A DNA stretch of 64,000 nucleotides from JANQGH01 sp039177555 (GTDB taxonomy: Bacteria > Pseudomonadota > Alphaproteobacteria > DSM-16000 > Inquilinaceae), in contig JBCDFV010000020.1 of assembly GCA_039177555.1 (NCBI GenBank), positions 1 to 64,000 on the forward strand. The letters run 5' to 3'. This document shows positions 26,564 through 34,313 of the stretch, piece after piece. Positions within the stretch are counted from its first letter, which is position 1; every line of letters starts with the position of its first letter. Below the pieces are notes generated by a model. The model was not told the DNA's origin and made no database searches. It saw only the letters and a list, made by a program, of their open reading frames with translations. Made by a program: the position numbers and the translations under genes.

Positions 26564-27850
26564 TTAGTTCTGCAATTCCGCAACGGTGTTTTGCAAGTCT
26601 TCGGCGGTTGCCTGCAGCCACGCGTCCCAATCCTCCGGCGGGTTGCTGACCGCGTCGATCAGGTGCCGGTAGTACGCCTCTTCAAGTTCCGGATACCAGG
26701 GGTGGATCGAGGCCATGAAGCTGTCCGTCGCCATCGGGTATTCACCGCTGACGAAGGCGGTCAGGCCCGGCGTCACGCCGCTGATGTCGAGATCGTCGCG
26801 GACCACGCCGCCCATATGGTCGAGCGAGGCTTGCTGGGCCTCCTGCGAGACGATGAACGAGACGAACTCACGCGCCAGATCGACATTGTCGCCGTCGCAG
26901 GGCACGGCCATGCCGCGCACGGTATTCACCAGCATGTGTCCCGGCTGGCCCTCGATGTGGCTGGGGTAGGGGCCAACCACATAGTCGCCCTCCAGCGCCT
27001 CGCGGTCCCATTTCGCCACGTTCCAGTTGCCGACCCGGAAGAAGCCGACGCGGCCGCCCTCGATCAGCTGATACATGTCGGTGAAGTTGTGGTTCACCGT
27101 GTCCGGCGACACCAGGCCATGCTCGGTGAACAGTTGCAGAATGCCAATGGTTGGATCGGCCACGGCGGGATCGGTGATGACGATCTCGGCGTCCGTGTTC
27201 ATGATGTCGTAAGGCACGCCATTGCCCGCGATGGCGAACATGCGCGTGCCCGCGCCGATCATGGACGGGGCGGAGCCGGCCTGCAGCGCCACGCCAAACG
27301 TGTCGTCCTCGCCATTGCCGTCGGGATCGGTGTCCTGGAACAGTTGGGCGACGCGGATCATGTCGTCCCAGGTTTCCGGATACTCCTCACCGACCGCATC
27401 CAGCCAGCTTTGGCGCGCGCCCCAGCCGATCACGACGCGCTGGAACGGCATCATGATGATATCGCCTTCCAGCGTGGCGGCCGCGATGTCGCCGTCGGTG
27501 ATGTAGGCCCGATCGCCTTCCGGCAGTCCGTCGACCAGATCGCCCACCGAGCATAGCCGGCCGGTCGATTGCTGGATCGTTGCGATGCGGTTGTTGTCGT
27601 TGAACAGGATGTCCGGCCCGGTATTGGTGTTCAGCCCGGCGATCGACCGGTTGAACCATTGCTCAGTCGGATAGGACAGGGACGTGACCGTGACGCCCGG
27701 ATGCTGCGCTTCAAAGAGCGCCGACATCTCCTCGATCATGGCCAGGCCGTCATCGCCCTTGTCGTGCCAGATCACCAGTTCCTGCGCGTTTGCCGCCGTC
27801 GCCGCCATCAGCGCCGCGACGCATGCGGTGATCCCCAGCGTGCCCTTCAT
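26564..27850 (-). CDS. ABC sugar-binding protein (solute-binding family 1, MalE/UgpB type)
   Basis: A 428-aa periplasmic protein. The signal peptide covers residues 1-22 (cleavage after ANA). The mature region starts ELVIWHDKGDDGLAMIEEMSALFEAQHPGVTV, the standard opening of family 1 binding proteins, and NTGPDILFNDNNR and DGDIIMMPF follow where the family places ligand-contact loops. ATG at 27850 is preceded by GGGA. It is divergent from the LacI gene across a 269-base gap with two palindromes. The ligand is likely a sugar or sugar derivative handled by the dehydrogenase and epimerase across the gap. Confidence 0.92.
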   Translation of the reverse strand: MKGTLGITACVAALMAATAANAQELVIWHDKGDDGLAMIEEMSALFEAQHPGVTVTSLSYPTEQWFNRSIAGLNTNTGPDILFNDNNRIATIQQSTGRLCSVGDLVDGLPEGDRAYITDGDIAAATLEGDIIMMPFQRVVIGWGARQSWLDAVGEEYPETWDDMIRVAQLFQDTDPDGNGEDDTFGVALQAGSAPSMIGAGTRMFAIAGNGVPYDIMNTDAEIVITDPAVADPTIGILQLFTEHGLVSPDTVNHNFTDMYQLIEGGRVGFFRVGNWNVAKWDREALEGDYVVGPYPSHIEGQPGHMLVNTVRGMAVPCDGDNVDLAREFVSFIVSQEAQQASLDHMGGVVRDDLDISGVTPGLTAFVSGEYPMATDSFMASIHPWYPELEEAYYRHLIDAVSNPPEDWDAWLQATAEDLQNTVAELQN

Positions 27851-27986
27851 GTCGTTCCCTCCACTGAATTATTGGCCCTTTTCGCCCCGGGATTGGACAC
27901 CGATTACCGTCCCGCCCTCGGCCTGGGCCGATGAACCCGGCGCCACGGTGGTCGAAACCTGTTGCACGGTCAAGCGCAGATTTCTC

Positions 27987-28000
27987 TTGTTGCGCAACAA
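27987..28000. promoter_or_regulatory. LacI-type operator, perfect palindrome TTGTTGCGCAACAA
   Basis: A perfect 14-base palindrome with the central CG that LacI/GalR proteins recognise. It lies between the divergent binding-protein and LacI genes and is followed at once by a second palindrome. Good candidate for control of both transcription units by the adjacent LacI protein. Confidence 0.6.
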
Positions 28001-28012
28001 CGCAAATTGCGT
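28000..28012. promoter_or_regulatory. Second palindrome ACGCAA-A-TTGCGT abutting the LacI operator
   Basis: A perfect 13-base palindrome with a single central base, sharing one base with the TTGTTGCGCAACAA site. Its odd symmetry differs from a normal LacI site, so it may bind a second regulator or extend the first site. Confidence 0.45.
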
Positions 28013-28119
28013 CAGGTATGGTGGTCGGACAGCAAGGCGTGCCGCATAGTGGTCGGGCTGCGAATCGGCGGCGCACCGCCTGGTCGCGGCGCGGTTTTGC
28101 AACGAGACGTGGGGAATTG

Positions 28120-29145
28120 ATGGCGGTTACCGATCGCACACCCAATCAACGAGATATCGCGCGCGCGGCCGGCGTTTCGGTCAGCACGGTGTCGCGTGCG
28201 CTCAGCAATTCGGCGGGCATCAGCGGCGACATGCGGCGGCGGATCGCCGCCTTGGCCGCCGAACTTGGCTATTCGGCCGCGGACGGCGTCGGGCCGTCGA
28301 CCGAGGTGGCGCTGTTCGTGGCCATGAACATCTTTCCGACCACGTCGTCCGGCTTCTATGAGGAAATCATCGACGGCATCCAAGAGGAACTCGACCGGCG
28401 CGGTGTGCCCATGGAAACCGTGTTTGTCGAGGGCAATCGATCAGCTGTCGATCGCGTCGCCGACTACTGCGTCGAGCGGACGGGCAGCGGTGTGATGTTG
28501 ATCGGGATCGATGACGCTGACGCGCTGGGCGTGGCGGCCGAGCGGGCAGGGGCGGCGTTGCTAGTCAATGGTGTCGATCCGCTAATGCGCCTGGATGGTG
28601 TCACCCCGTCCAACCGGCGCGCGGCCGTGCTGGCGACCAAGCATCTGATCGAGTTGGGCCATCGGCGGATCGCCAACGTCACCTGGCTGGGGCGGCCGAC
28701 CCTGCGCGACCGGCTGGACGGCTTCAAATCCGCCCTTCGGGATGCCGACCTGGTGTTCGACCCCAGCCTGGTGATCGAGATCGACACGCTGGAGCCGGAG
28801 GCGGCCTACGCTGCGGCACGCTCGGCCCTGGCGTCCGGCGGCATCGACGCCACGGCGATCCTGTGCGGTAACGATCTGGTGGCCGCCGGCGTCATACGGG
28901 CGCTCGCCGAACACGGCTTGCGCGTGCCTGAGGACTATTCGGTCGTCGGTTTCGACGACACCAGGATCACCGCGCGCCTGAAGCCGAGCCTGACCACGGT
29001 GGCGGTCGATCAGCGGGAGATCGGTCGGCTGAGCGTCGCGCGCCTGCTCGATCGGCTGCGTACGCCGACTTTGACGCCCGTCGACATCCATATCGGCTGC
29101 CGGCTGGTGGTGCGCGATTCCACGGCCCCGTTGGCTGCCGCCTGA
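28120..29145 (+). CDS. LacI-family transcriptional regulator
   Basis: A 341-aa repressor. The helix-turn-helix and hinge are at about residues 11-60 (RDIARAAGVSVSTVSRALSN), followed by a periplasmic-binding-protein-like sugar domain ending in the conserved VVGFDDTRITARLKPSLTTV block. The ATG at 28120 follows GGGGAA (28111-28116); the longer frame upstream runs through the operator region and is rejected. It is divergent from the sugar-binding protein and sits 2 bases before the next gene, so it heads the catabolic operon and probably represses both directions through the palindromes at 27987-28012. Confidence 0.93.
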   Translation: MAVTDRTPNQRDIARAAGVSVSTVSRALSNSAGISGDMRRRIAALAAELGYSAADGVGPSTEVALFVAMNIFPTTSSGFYEEIIDGIQEELDRRGVPMETVFVEGNRSAVDRVADYCVERTGSGVMLIGIDDADALGVAAERAGAALLVNGVDPLMRLDGVTPSNRRAAVLATKHLIELGHRRIANVTWLGRPTLRDRLDGFKSALRDADLVFDPSLVIEIDTLEPEAAYAAARSALASGGIDATAILCGNDLVAAGVIRALAEHGLRVPEDYSVVGFDDTRITARLKPSLTTVAVDQREIGRLSVARLLDRLRTPTLTPVDIHIGCRLVVRDSTAPLAAA

Positions 29146-29147
29146 TC

Positions 29148-30137
29148 ATGTTCGACCTGCGCGGCTTCGTGGACCAGGCGGCCGGTGTCGTCGACGCCGC
29201 CAGGCTCGCGCCCGGCCGCTATTGCCGATATGCCGACGCGCCGGACCGGTCGGAAAACCCCTATGGCTGCGCCGACGCGGCCAACATCCTTTACACCATC
29301 GGCCGATTTCCGCGCGATGCGGACGAACGCGCCTGCTGGGTCGAGGCACTGCGCGATCTCCAAGACCCGACGGACGGGCTGTGGCACGAAGCCACCCATC
29401 ATCCGATCCATACCACGGCCCACTGCCTTGGCGCGTTGGAGCTGTTCGATGCCGGTCCCATCCGGCCCCCGGTCGCACTGGACGACTATCGGCAGCCCGA
29501 CCGCATGGCCCGGTTCCTCGACGAGCTCGACTGGCAAGCCGGTCCCTGGCGCGCGTCCCATCAAGGCGCCGGTCTCTACGCCGCACTGGTTCTGGCGGGA
29601 CAGGTGACCCTGGAATGGCGCGAGGCCTATTTCGACTGGCTGTCGGCCGAACACGATCCCGCGACAGGGCTGTGGCGCCGCGGCTGCGTGGGGCCGGTCG
29701 ACCATGACGGCATCGAAACCCGCTTCCCGCATTTGGCCGGCAGCTTTCATTACCTGTTTAATCAACAGCATGCCCGTGCGCCGCTGCCGGCGCCGGAAGC
29801 CCTGATCGACACCTGCCTGGACCTCCGGCACGCCGACCCGTTTCCGCTCGGCCGCACGCTCAGCTTCGCGGAGATAGATTGGGTCTACTGCCTGAACCGG
29901 GCGATCCGCCAGTGCGATCACCGGTTCGCCGAGGCCCAATCGGCGCTGGCGAACTTCGGCGCCCACTACCTCGATTGGCTGTTGGCTCTCGATTTCGCGG
30001 TCGAGCCCAGGCTCAACGACCTGCATACCCTCTTCGGTGTCCTCTGCGCCCTGGCGGAACTTCAGCAGGCGCTGCCCGGCCGGCTGCGTAGTGACCAGCC
30101 GCTGAAGCTGGTCCTGGACCGGCGGCCCTTCATCTGA
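29148..30137 (+). CDS. Uncharacterised alpha/alpha-repeat (toroid-like) protein in sugar operon
   Basis: Product not recognised. The 329-aa soluble protein has no signal peptide. It contains two related blocks, LQDPTDGLW (71-79) followed by HTTAHCLGALELF, and HDPATGLW (169-176) followed by FPHLAGSFHYLF, that recall the Q-x(n)-G-x-W repeats of terpenoid-cyclase/prenyltransferase alpha/alpha toroids. It is rich in His, Trp and Asp, and conserved-looking pairs such as HHPIHTTAH (84-92) could line a pocket. It starts 2 bases after the LacI stop and precedes a dehydrogenase and an epimerase, so a role in sugar or polyol conversion is likely. A glycosidase-like alpha/alpha barrel is an alternative. 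Confidence 0.75.
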   Translation: MFDLRGFVDQAAGVVDAARLAPGRYCRYADAPDRSENPYGCADAANILYTIGRFPRDADERACWVEALRDLQDPTDGLWHEATHHPIHTTAHCLGALELFDAGPIRPPVALDDYRQPDRMARFLDELDWQAGPWRASHQGAGLYAALVLAGQVTLEWREAYFDWLSAEHDPATGLWRRGCVGPVDHDGIETRFPHLAGSFHYLFNQQHARAPLPAPEALIDTCLDLRHADPFPLGRTLSFAEIDWVYCLNRAIRQCDHRFAEAQSALANFGAHYLDWLLALDFAVEPRLNDLHTLFGVLCALAELQQALPGRLRSDQPLKLVLDRRPFI

Positions 30138-30151
30138 TCGGGCAGGCCGTC

Positions 30152-31213
30152 ATGCCGGATCACACAACGTCGAAAGGGCTCGATCGAAAGCCGGCCGATG
30201 CCGGTTCAAGGCCGGTCGCGGTCTTTGCCATGGACCCGGACAAGACGCGCTATGTCTTCACTGCGGAGCATATGCGTCGGCTGTCGGATCTGTGCCAAAT
30301 GCCCGCAAACCGGCCGCTGCAAGGCTTCGACGGCCCGGATGCCGAGCGCCTGCTAGGCGACGCCGAAATCCTGATCACCGGCTGGGGCTGCCCCCGCATC
30401 GACGGCGCGGTGCTGGACCGGACGCCGCGACTGCGCCTGATCGCCCACGCCGCCGGCTCGGTAAAGCGCATCGTCGGGGCCGAGGTTTTCCGGCGGGGCA
30501 TCAGCGTCTGCCACGCCGCCGCCGCCAACGCGCTGCCGGTGGCGGAATACACCGTCGCCGCCGTGCTTCTCGCCAACAAACGCGTCGGCCGGTTTCACCA
30601 TCTCTACACCACTGAACGCGGCATCAACGAGGAAATGCGGGCGCTCGCGGACGGCCCGATCGGCAATTACCGCAAGCGGGTCGGCATCGTCGGCGCGTCG
30701 CGCATTGGCCGCCGCGTGATCGAATTGTTGCAGCCCTTCGATCTTGAACTGTTCGTCTACGACCCGTGGATCGAACCGGCTGAGGCGCAACGACTGGGCG
30801 CACAGACCTGCGACCTGCCAACCGTCATGGGCTGTGATGTCGTGACCCTGCACGCGCCCTTGCTCGACAGCACAAAGGCCATGATCGACGCCGACGCTCT
30901 CGCGTCCATGCCCGACGGCGGCACGTTGATCAATACCGCGCGCGGGGCGATCGTGGATCAGGCGGCGATGGAGCGCGAACTGGTCTCGGGCCGGATCGAC
31001 GCGGTCATCGATGTCACCCATCCTGAGGTACTGCCGCCGGACAGCCCCCTCTACCGTTTACCGAACGTGTTGATCACGCCGCATATCGCCGGCGCCATGG
31101 GGGTCGAGCGCAACCGGCTGGGCAGCCTGATCGTCGACCAGGTCGCGCGGTTCGTGTCGGGACAGACGCTGAACCATCTGGTCAATCCCGACCTTCTGGA
31201 CCGCGAAGCGTGA
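30152..31213 (+). CDS. D-isomer-specific 2-hydroxyacid dehydrogenase
   Basis: A 353-aa NAD(P)-dependent oxidoreductase. The Rossmann segment RVGIVGASRIGRRVI (176-190) has Ser183 in place of the usual middle Gly of GxGxxG. NTARGAIVD (261-269) carries the substrate-binding Arg264, and TPHIAGA (309-315) the catalytic His311; the acidic partner lies near DVTHPE. About 20 extra residues at the N terminus are poorly conserved, so a later start is possible. The gene end overlaps the epimerase start by 4 bases. It probably reduces or oxidises a sugar-acid intermediate, but the substrate is not shown. Confidence 0.87.
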   Translation: MPDHTTSKGLDRKPADAGSRPVAVFAMDPDKTRYVFTAEHMRRLSDLCQMPANRPLQGFDGPDAERLLGDAEILITGWGCPRIDGAVLDRTPRLRLIAHAAGSVKRIVGAEVFRRGISVCHAAAANALPVAEYTVAAVLLANKRVGRFHHLYTTERGINEEMRALADGPIGNYRKRVGIVGASRIGRRVIELLQPFDLELFVYDPWIEPAEAQRLGAQTCDLPTVMGCDVVTLHAPLLDSTKAMIDADALASMPDGGTLINTARGAIVDQAAMERELVSGRIDAVIDVTHPEVLPPDSPLYRLPNVLITPHIAGAMGVERNRLGSLIVDQVARFVSGQTLNHLVNPDLLDREA

Positions 31214-32013
31214 GCGTGCGCTTTCTGCCCGGCCTATGCTCGGTCACCTTTCGCGATCGCACACCCGCCGCGATCGTGAAGATCGCGTCGGAGGTCGGCC
31301 TTGCCGCCATCGAGTGGGGGGCGGATGTCCACGTTCCGCCGGGTCACCAAAAGGTCGCCCGAGAGGTCAGCCGCCTGACGCGCGATGCCGAACTAACGGT
31401 CTGCTCCTATGGCAGCTATCTGCGGCCCCCGGGCGACACGATAGACGCGTTCCATCGCGTGCTTGAAACCGCCCAGGAACTCGGCGCGCCGATGATCCGC
31501 ATCTGGCCGGGATGGCAAGACCGCGCGTCGGCCGACTACAGCGCCGCCGACAGGCGCGCGACGGTCGACGCCATCAACACAATGGGTGCTGCCGCCCAGG
31601 CCCACGACGTCGCCATCGGTCTTGAGTTTCATCCCGGCACACTGACCGACAGCACGGCGTCCGCCGTCCAACTGATGCAAGCGATCGACAGCCCGGCGGT
31701 GTTTCTCTACTGGCAGCCACGCCCGGGCATCCCAAAGGCCGAGGCGCTGAACGAGCTTGCAGCGGTCGGAACCGACATTGCCTTCGTGCATGTCTTCCAC
31801 TGGGACACCGATTGCCGGCGTTTTCCATTGGCCGAAGGCGCTGCGGAGTGGCGCGCCTACCGCGCGGCGATCCCGGAGGGCCGTTTCGCCGGCCAGCGTT
31901 ATGCCTTGTTGGAGTTCGTCGCGGACGACAGTGTCGAGAACCTGACGACGGACGCCAGGGCCTTAAAGGCGCTGCTGGCGGAAACAGTTGCGGGCGAGGT
32001 TACTTCATCTTGA
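31210..32013 (+). CDS. Sugar phosphate isomerase/epimerase-like TIM-barrel protein
   Basis: A 267-aa protein of the xylose-isomerase-like TIM barrel (AP-endonuclease-2 superfamily). Metal-binding side chains are suggested in AIGLEFHPG (about 134-142), HVFHWD (about 194-199) and the C-terminal LLEFVADDS. GTG at 31210 overlaps the preceding stop (GTGA), so it is translationally coupled. It ends the LacI-led operon and overlaps the 3' end of the facing HEAT-like gene by 14 bases. It most likely isomerises or epimerises the imported sugar; a dehydratase role is possible in this superfamily. Confidence 0.82.
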   Translation: MSVRFLPGLCSVTFRDRTPAAIVKIASEVGLAAIEWGADVHVPPGHQKVAREVSRLTRDAELTVCSYGSYLRPPGDTIDAFHRVLETAQELGAPMIRIWPGWQDRASADYSAADRRATVDAINTMGAAAQAHDVAIGLEFHPGTLTDSTASAVQLMQAIDSPAVFLYWQPRPGIPKAEALNELAAVGTDIAFVHVFHWDTDCRRFPLAEGAAEWRAYRAAIPEGRFAGQRYALLEFVADDSVENLTTDARALKALLAETVAGEVTSS

Positions 32014-32533
32014 GCAGTTTCCGCGCCCGAGCCCTGACGGAGGCGGCGGGGTCGGCCTCCGCCGCCAGCAGCGTCGCGAACGCGGTATCGCGTACGCTCT
32101 CATGCTGCTTGCCAAGCTGCCACAGCGCATCGCAGGCCCAGGCCCGCAGGAACTTACGGTCCGACTGAAACCACGCCTTGAGAACCTCTACAACCTTCGC
32201 GGCTTGCTCATCGGTGCAGCGAAGCCGGCGAAACGATTGTGCCAGATGAAGCTGAGCCTGCCAGTCCGTCAGATCGCTGAGGCCGCCGGCGATTGTTCCG
32301 TTCTGCGCGTCCGTCAGCGCGAGCCCTTGATCAAGATAGTGCTTTAGTAGCCATGTCGCCGCGATCTGCGGGTTCTGCTCGTCGCCGAAACCGACATCGA
32401 TCAAGTGGTCCATGACGGCTGGCGAGGCCTCCGCCGCCTCCGCCGCTGCGCGCAGCGGCTCGACATGCGTGCCGTCGAACGCGGCGATCGCTTGATCGAT
32501 CGCGGCAAGCGCGGCGTCGTCGGTTGCGGTCAT
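32000..32533 (-). CDS. HEAT-repeat-like small protein
   Basis: A 177-aa, mostly helical, soluble protein with no known catalytic motif. The C-terminal half (RAWACDALWQLGKQHESVRDTAFATLLAAEADPAASVRARARKLL in shorter blocks) reads as two HEAT-like helix pairs; an earlier pair starts near residue 55. ATG at 32533 is chosen because the longer frame runs into the lipoprotein gene. It follows the lipoprotein gene by 20 bases on the same strand, so the two may form an operon. Its 3' end overlaps the epimerase gene by 14 bases. A protein-binding role is a guess. Confidence 0.7.
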   Translation of the reverse strand: MTATDDAALAAIDQAIAAFDGTHVEPLRAAAEAAEASPAVMDHLIDVGFGDEQNPQIAATWLLKHYLDQGLALTDAQNGTIAGGLSDLTDWQAQLHLAQSFRRLRCTDEQAAKVVEVLKAWFQSDRKFLRAWACDALWQLGKQHESVRDTAFATLLAAEADPAASVRARARKLLKMK

Positions 32534-32553
32534 CGAAACAGCCCTCTCGCCGG

Positions 32554-33168
32554 CTACAGCAGGTAATCCGGCACGCCAAATGGCGAGCCGAAACCGCCGA
32601 CCGTGCTGCAGATCAGCTCGCCGCCGCTCAGCGGCGTGGTCCAGCTGATCTGAGTCGATGCTTCGCCGCCGAACTGCAGGTCGATCGACCAGATGCTGTC
32701 GCAGGCACCCACCGGCCCGCTGCCGGAGGCCGTTGAACCACACAGCTCGATACGGCCACCGCCATCCCGGGTCAGCCAGACATAATCCGACCGTCTGGGG
32801 CTCTCCTGCAGCACTTGCAGGCGCCGCTGCTCGCCATTCACCAAGGTGACGCTGGACGGCTGCACCAGCACGCGGCCATAGCCGCTGTCCGGCGGGTCAA
32901 TGTCGCAATAGGCGATGTCTCCGGGACGGGCGTTGCGGTAGGCGTCGATCAGCCGATTGCGTTCCGCCAGGGCGCGTTCCTCCGCCTCGGCCGCGGCTTG
33001 AAGCGCCTGGGCGCGCCTGAGTTCGGCGTCCGCAAGGCGCGCCTCTTGCTGCTGTTCAGGCGTCAGTAACAGCCACTCTTCCTCGGTCATGCCCAGCGGA
33101 TACTGAACGCAGGCCGCGAGCGCCAGCAGGGCAAACAGACCGCATGCCAACCCGACAATCCGCTTCAT
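32554..33168 (-). CDS. Putative lipoprotein with coiled-coil and Cys-containing C-terminal domain
   Basis: Function not recognised. The 204-aa protein has a lipoprotein signal peptide with lipobox LALAAC and acylated Cys20. Residues about 28-78 are an Ala/Glu/Arg/Gln-rich helix likely to form a coiled coil, followed by a beta-rich domain with four cysteines (YCDID, ELCGS, GACDS, LICST) that could form two disulphides in the periplasm. Start ATG 33168 is clear. It precedes the HEAT-like gene by 20 bases. The C-terminal domain may bind envelope components; this is inference. Confidence 0.75.
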   Translation of the reverse strand: MKRIVGLACGLFALLALAACVQYPLGMTEEEWLLLTPEQQQEARLADAELRRAQALQAAAEAEERALAERNRLIDAYRNARPGDIAYCDIDPPDSGYGRVLVQPSSVTLVNGEQRRLQVLQESPRRSDYVWLTRDGGGRIELCGSTASGSGPVGACDSIWSIDLQFGGEASTQISWTTPLSGGELICSTVGGFGSPFGVPDYLL

Positions 33169-33553
33169 CTTCCACGCCTATTCGATTTCGAGTGCGGGGG
33201 TGATCCGCCGACGCGGCGAAAGCTAACAGACTTCGGCCGGCCGATACAGCCGTTGGCAAACCTCAGATTTTTCAGCCAGGCCCATTGACAATCCAAAGTA
33301 TTCGACCCACATGAATAGTGTAAGGTTAGTTTGAAGTAATTTGAAACATAGCGTGATTATAGGATTATTGTAATATAGTGAAATAAATTTTGTTGTGTTT
33401 TCAAGTTTCGGCGAGTCATGATTTCGCCGGTGGATTGTCCTCGGTTGCCGCAAGGCACATGACTCGCCGATTTTTTAGACGTTTAGACACCGCTGCCAGT
33501 CTGCATCGCGGGCATGGCATCCAGGCTCTAACCTGTTGAGATTGGAGAACGAC
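33169..33553. other. Intergenic region with AT-rich segment and RNA-like structure
   Basis: No convincing gene lies in these 385 bases. From about 33290 to 33405 the sequence is strikingly AT-rich against the GC-rich surroundings, with several TTGAAG/TTGAAA and GATTAT/TATAGT elements that could form plus-strand promoters. It is followed by the hairpin structure at 33409-33476 and then by the Shine-Dalgarno of the small exported protein. A 76-codon minus-strand frame here (33223-33453) shows no family features. Confidence 0.6.
33409..33476 (+). ncRNA. Candidate structured small RNA or leader with terminator-like end
   Basis: A perfect 12-base stem CGGCGAGTCATG (33409-33420) and CATGACTCGCCG (33458-33469) closes a 37-base interior that can form two more hairpins: CCGG (33427-33430) with TCGG (33441-33444), and TGCC-GCAA-GGCA (33446-33457), which has a GNRA tetraloop. 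A TTTTTT run (33471-33476) follows on the plus strand. The whole reads like a three-way junction ending in an intrinsic terminator, transcribed from the AT-rich segment upstream. I do not recognise a known RNA family. It could be a free small RNA or a leader of the gene at 33554. Confidence 0.5.
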
Positions 33554-33847
33554 ATGACAACACTGGGGATCAAAGTACTCATGGCCACGTTGGCGGGCGT
33601 GCTTGTCGGCGGGGCGGCCCTGGCGGCACAGTCAAGTGAAGCCATGACCACGGACCCGATGGCGATGAACGACACGTTCGATCTGCAAGCCCAGATCGCC
33701 GATGACCCGGACGTGGTCCTGCCTTTCGACCTTAACCATCAGGCCAACCTGGTCGTGCATTGCAACATTGACGGCACCGAGCACGCGGTCGCGTCCTTTG
33801 AAGTCTGCGACGCGGTCGGCGGAAGCCCGGTTTCGGCTGAAATCTGA
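33554..33847 (+). CDS. Small exported protein of unknown function
   Basis: A 97-aa protein with a clear signal peptide (residues 1-25, GVLVGGAALAA then QSS). The mature part is about 70 residues, acidic, with Met-rich start (EAMTTDPMAMNDTFD) and two cysteines (HCNIDG and FEVCDAV) that could form one disulphide. The ATG at 33554 follows GGAGAACG; a start 18 bases upstream is less likely. No family recognised. It stands alone between the AT-rich/RNA segment and a strong inverted repeat, so it is probably a single-gene transcript. Confidence 0.7.
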   Translation: MTTLGIKVLMATLAGVLVGGAALAAQSSEAMTTDPMAMNDTFDLQAQIADDPDVVLPFDLNHQANLVVHCNIDGTEHAVASFEVCDAVGGSPVSAEI

Positions 33848-33864
33848 TCAACCCGGACCGATGT

Positions 33865-33893
33865 GGAACAGCGCTGACCGACCGCGCTGTTCC
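33865..33893. terminator. Inverted repeat GGAACAGCGC-N9-GCGCTGTTCC between convergent genes
   Basis: Perfect 10-base arms with a 9-base loop between the stop of the small exported protein (33847) and the end of the opposing SRPBCC gene (33906). No long T run follows on either side, but position and stem strength suit a shared bidirectional terminator. Confidence 0.6.
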
Positions 33894-33905
33894 GGGCCGG
33901 TCGTT

Positions 33906-34313
33906 CTAGTTCTGAAGCATGTGGCCCAGGCTCTCCAGCTTGCCGGGCCATCCGCCGCCGAGGCTTCTGGCCTCTTGTTCCGTCGGGATGCCTGCATGGC
34001 TGAGACGGAGCCGCGTCCCATCACCGATGGCTTCCAACGAAAACACCACCCGCGTTGTCTCGCCGAGGTCGGCGTTCTGCCAGCGCCAGACCATGCGGGT
34101 CGGCGGTTCCAACGCCTCGACCTCGACCAGCACGACGCCGTCTTCTTCGCCGCAGTCTCCACGCGGATAGGTGAAGCGGGCAGTTCGGCCGATCACCGGC
34201 TCAAAATCATTCGGCATCAGCCACTGTGCCAGCGCCTCGGACGTTACCAGAGCGCGCCAGACCTTCGCTGGCGGGTGCGGGAAGTGTTTTTCGAAGTCGA
34301 GGGTATGGGTCAT
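33906..34313 (-). CDS. SRPBCC (AHSA1-like) domain protein paired with ArsR regulator
   Basis: A 135-aa single-domain START/Bet v1-like protein of the AHSA1 type, with the family opening FEKHFPHPPAKVWRALVTSEALAQWLMPNDF and the later RMVWRW and GGGWPGKLESLGHML ends. Such proteins have a hydrophobic cavity for a small ligand; the substrate is unknown. ATG at 34313 overlaps the stop of the ArsR gene by 4 bases, so the pair is coupled, a common ArsR-AHSA1 arrangement. Confidence 0.88.
   Translation of the reverse strand: MTHTLDFEKHFPHPPAKVWRALVTSEALAQWLMPNDFEPVIGRTARFTYPRGDCGEEDGVVLVEVEALEPPTRMVWRWQNADLGETTRVVFSLEAIGDGTRLRLSHAGIPTEQEARSLGGGWPGKLESLGHMLQN

Noticed and set aside
33223..33453. 76-codon minus-strand frame in the AT-rich gap
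   Set aside because: No Shine-Dalgarno or family features, and it covers the promoter-like and RNA-like elements.
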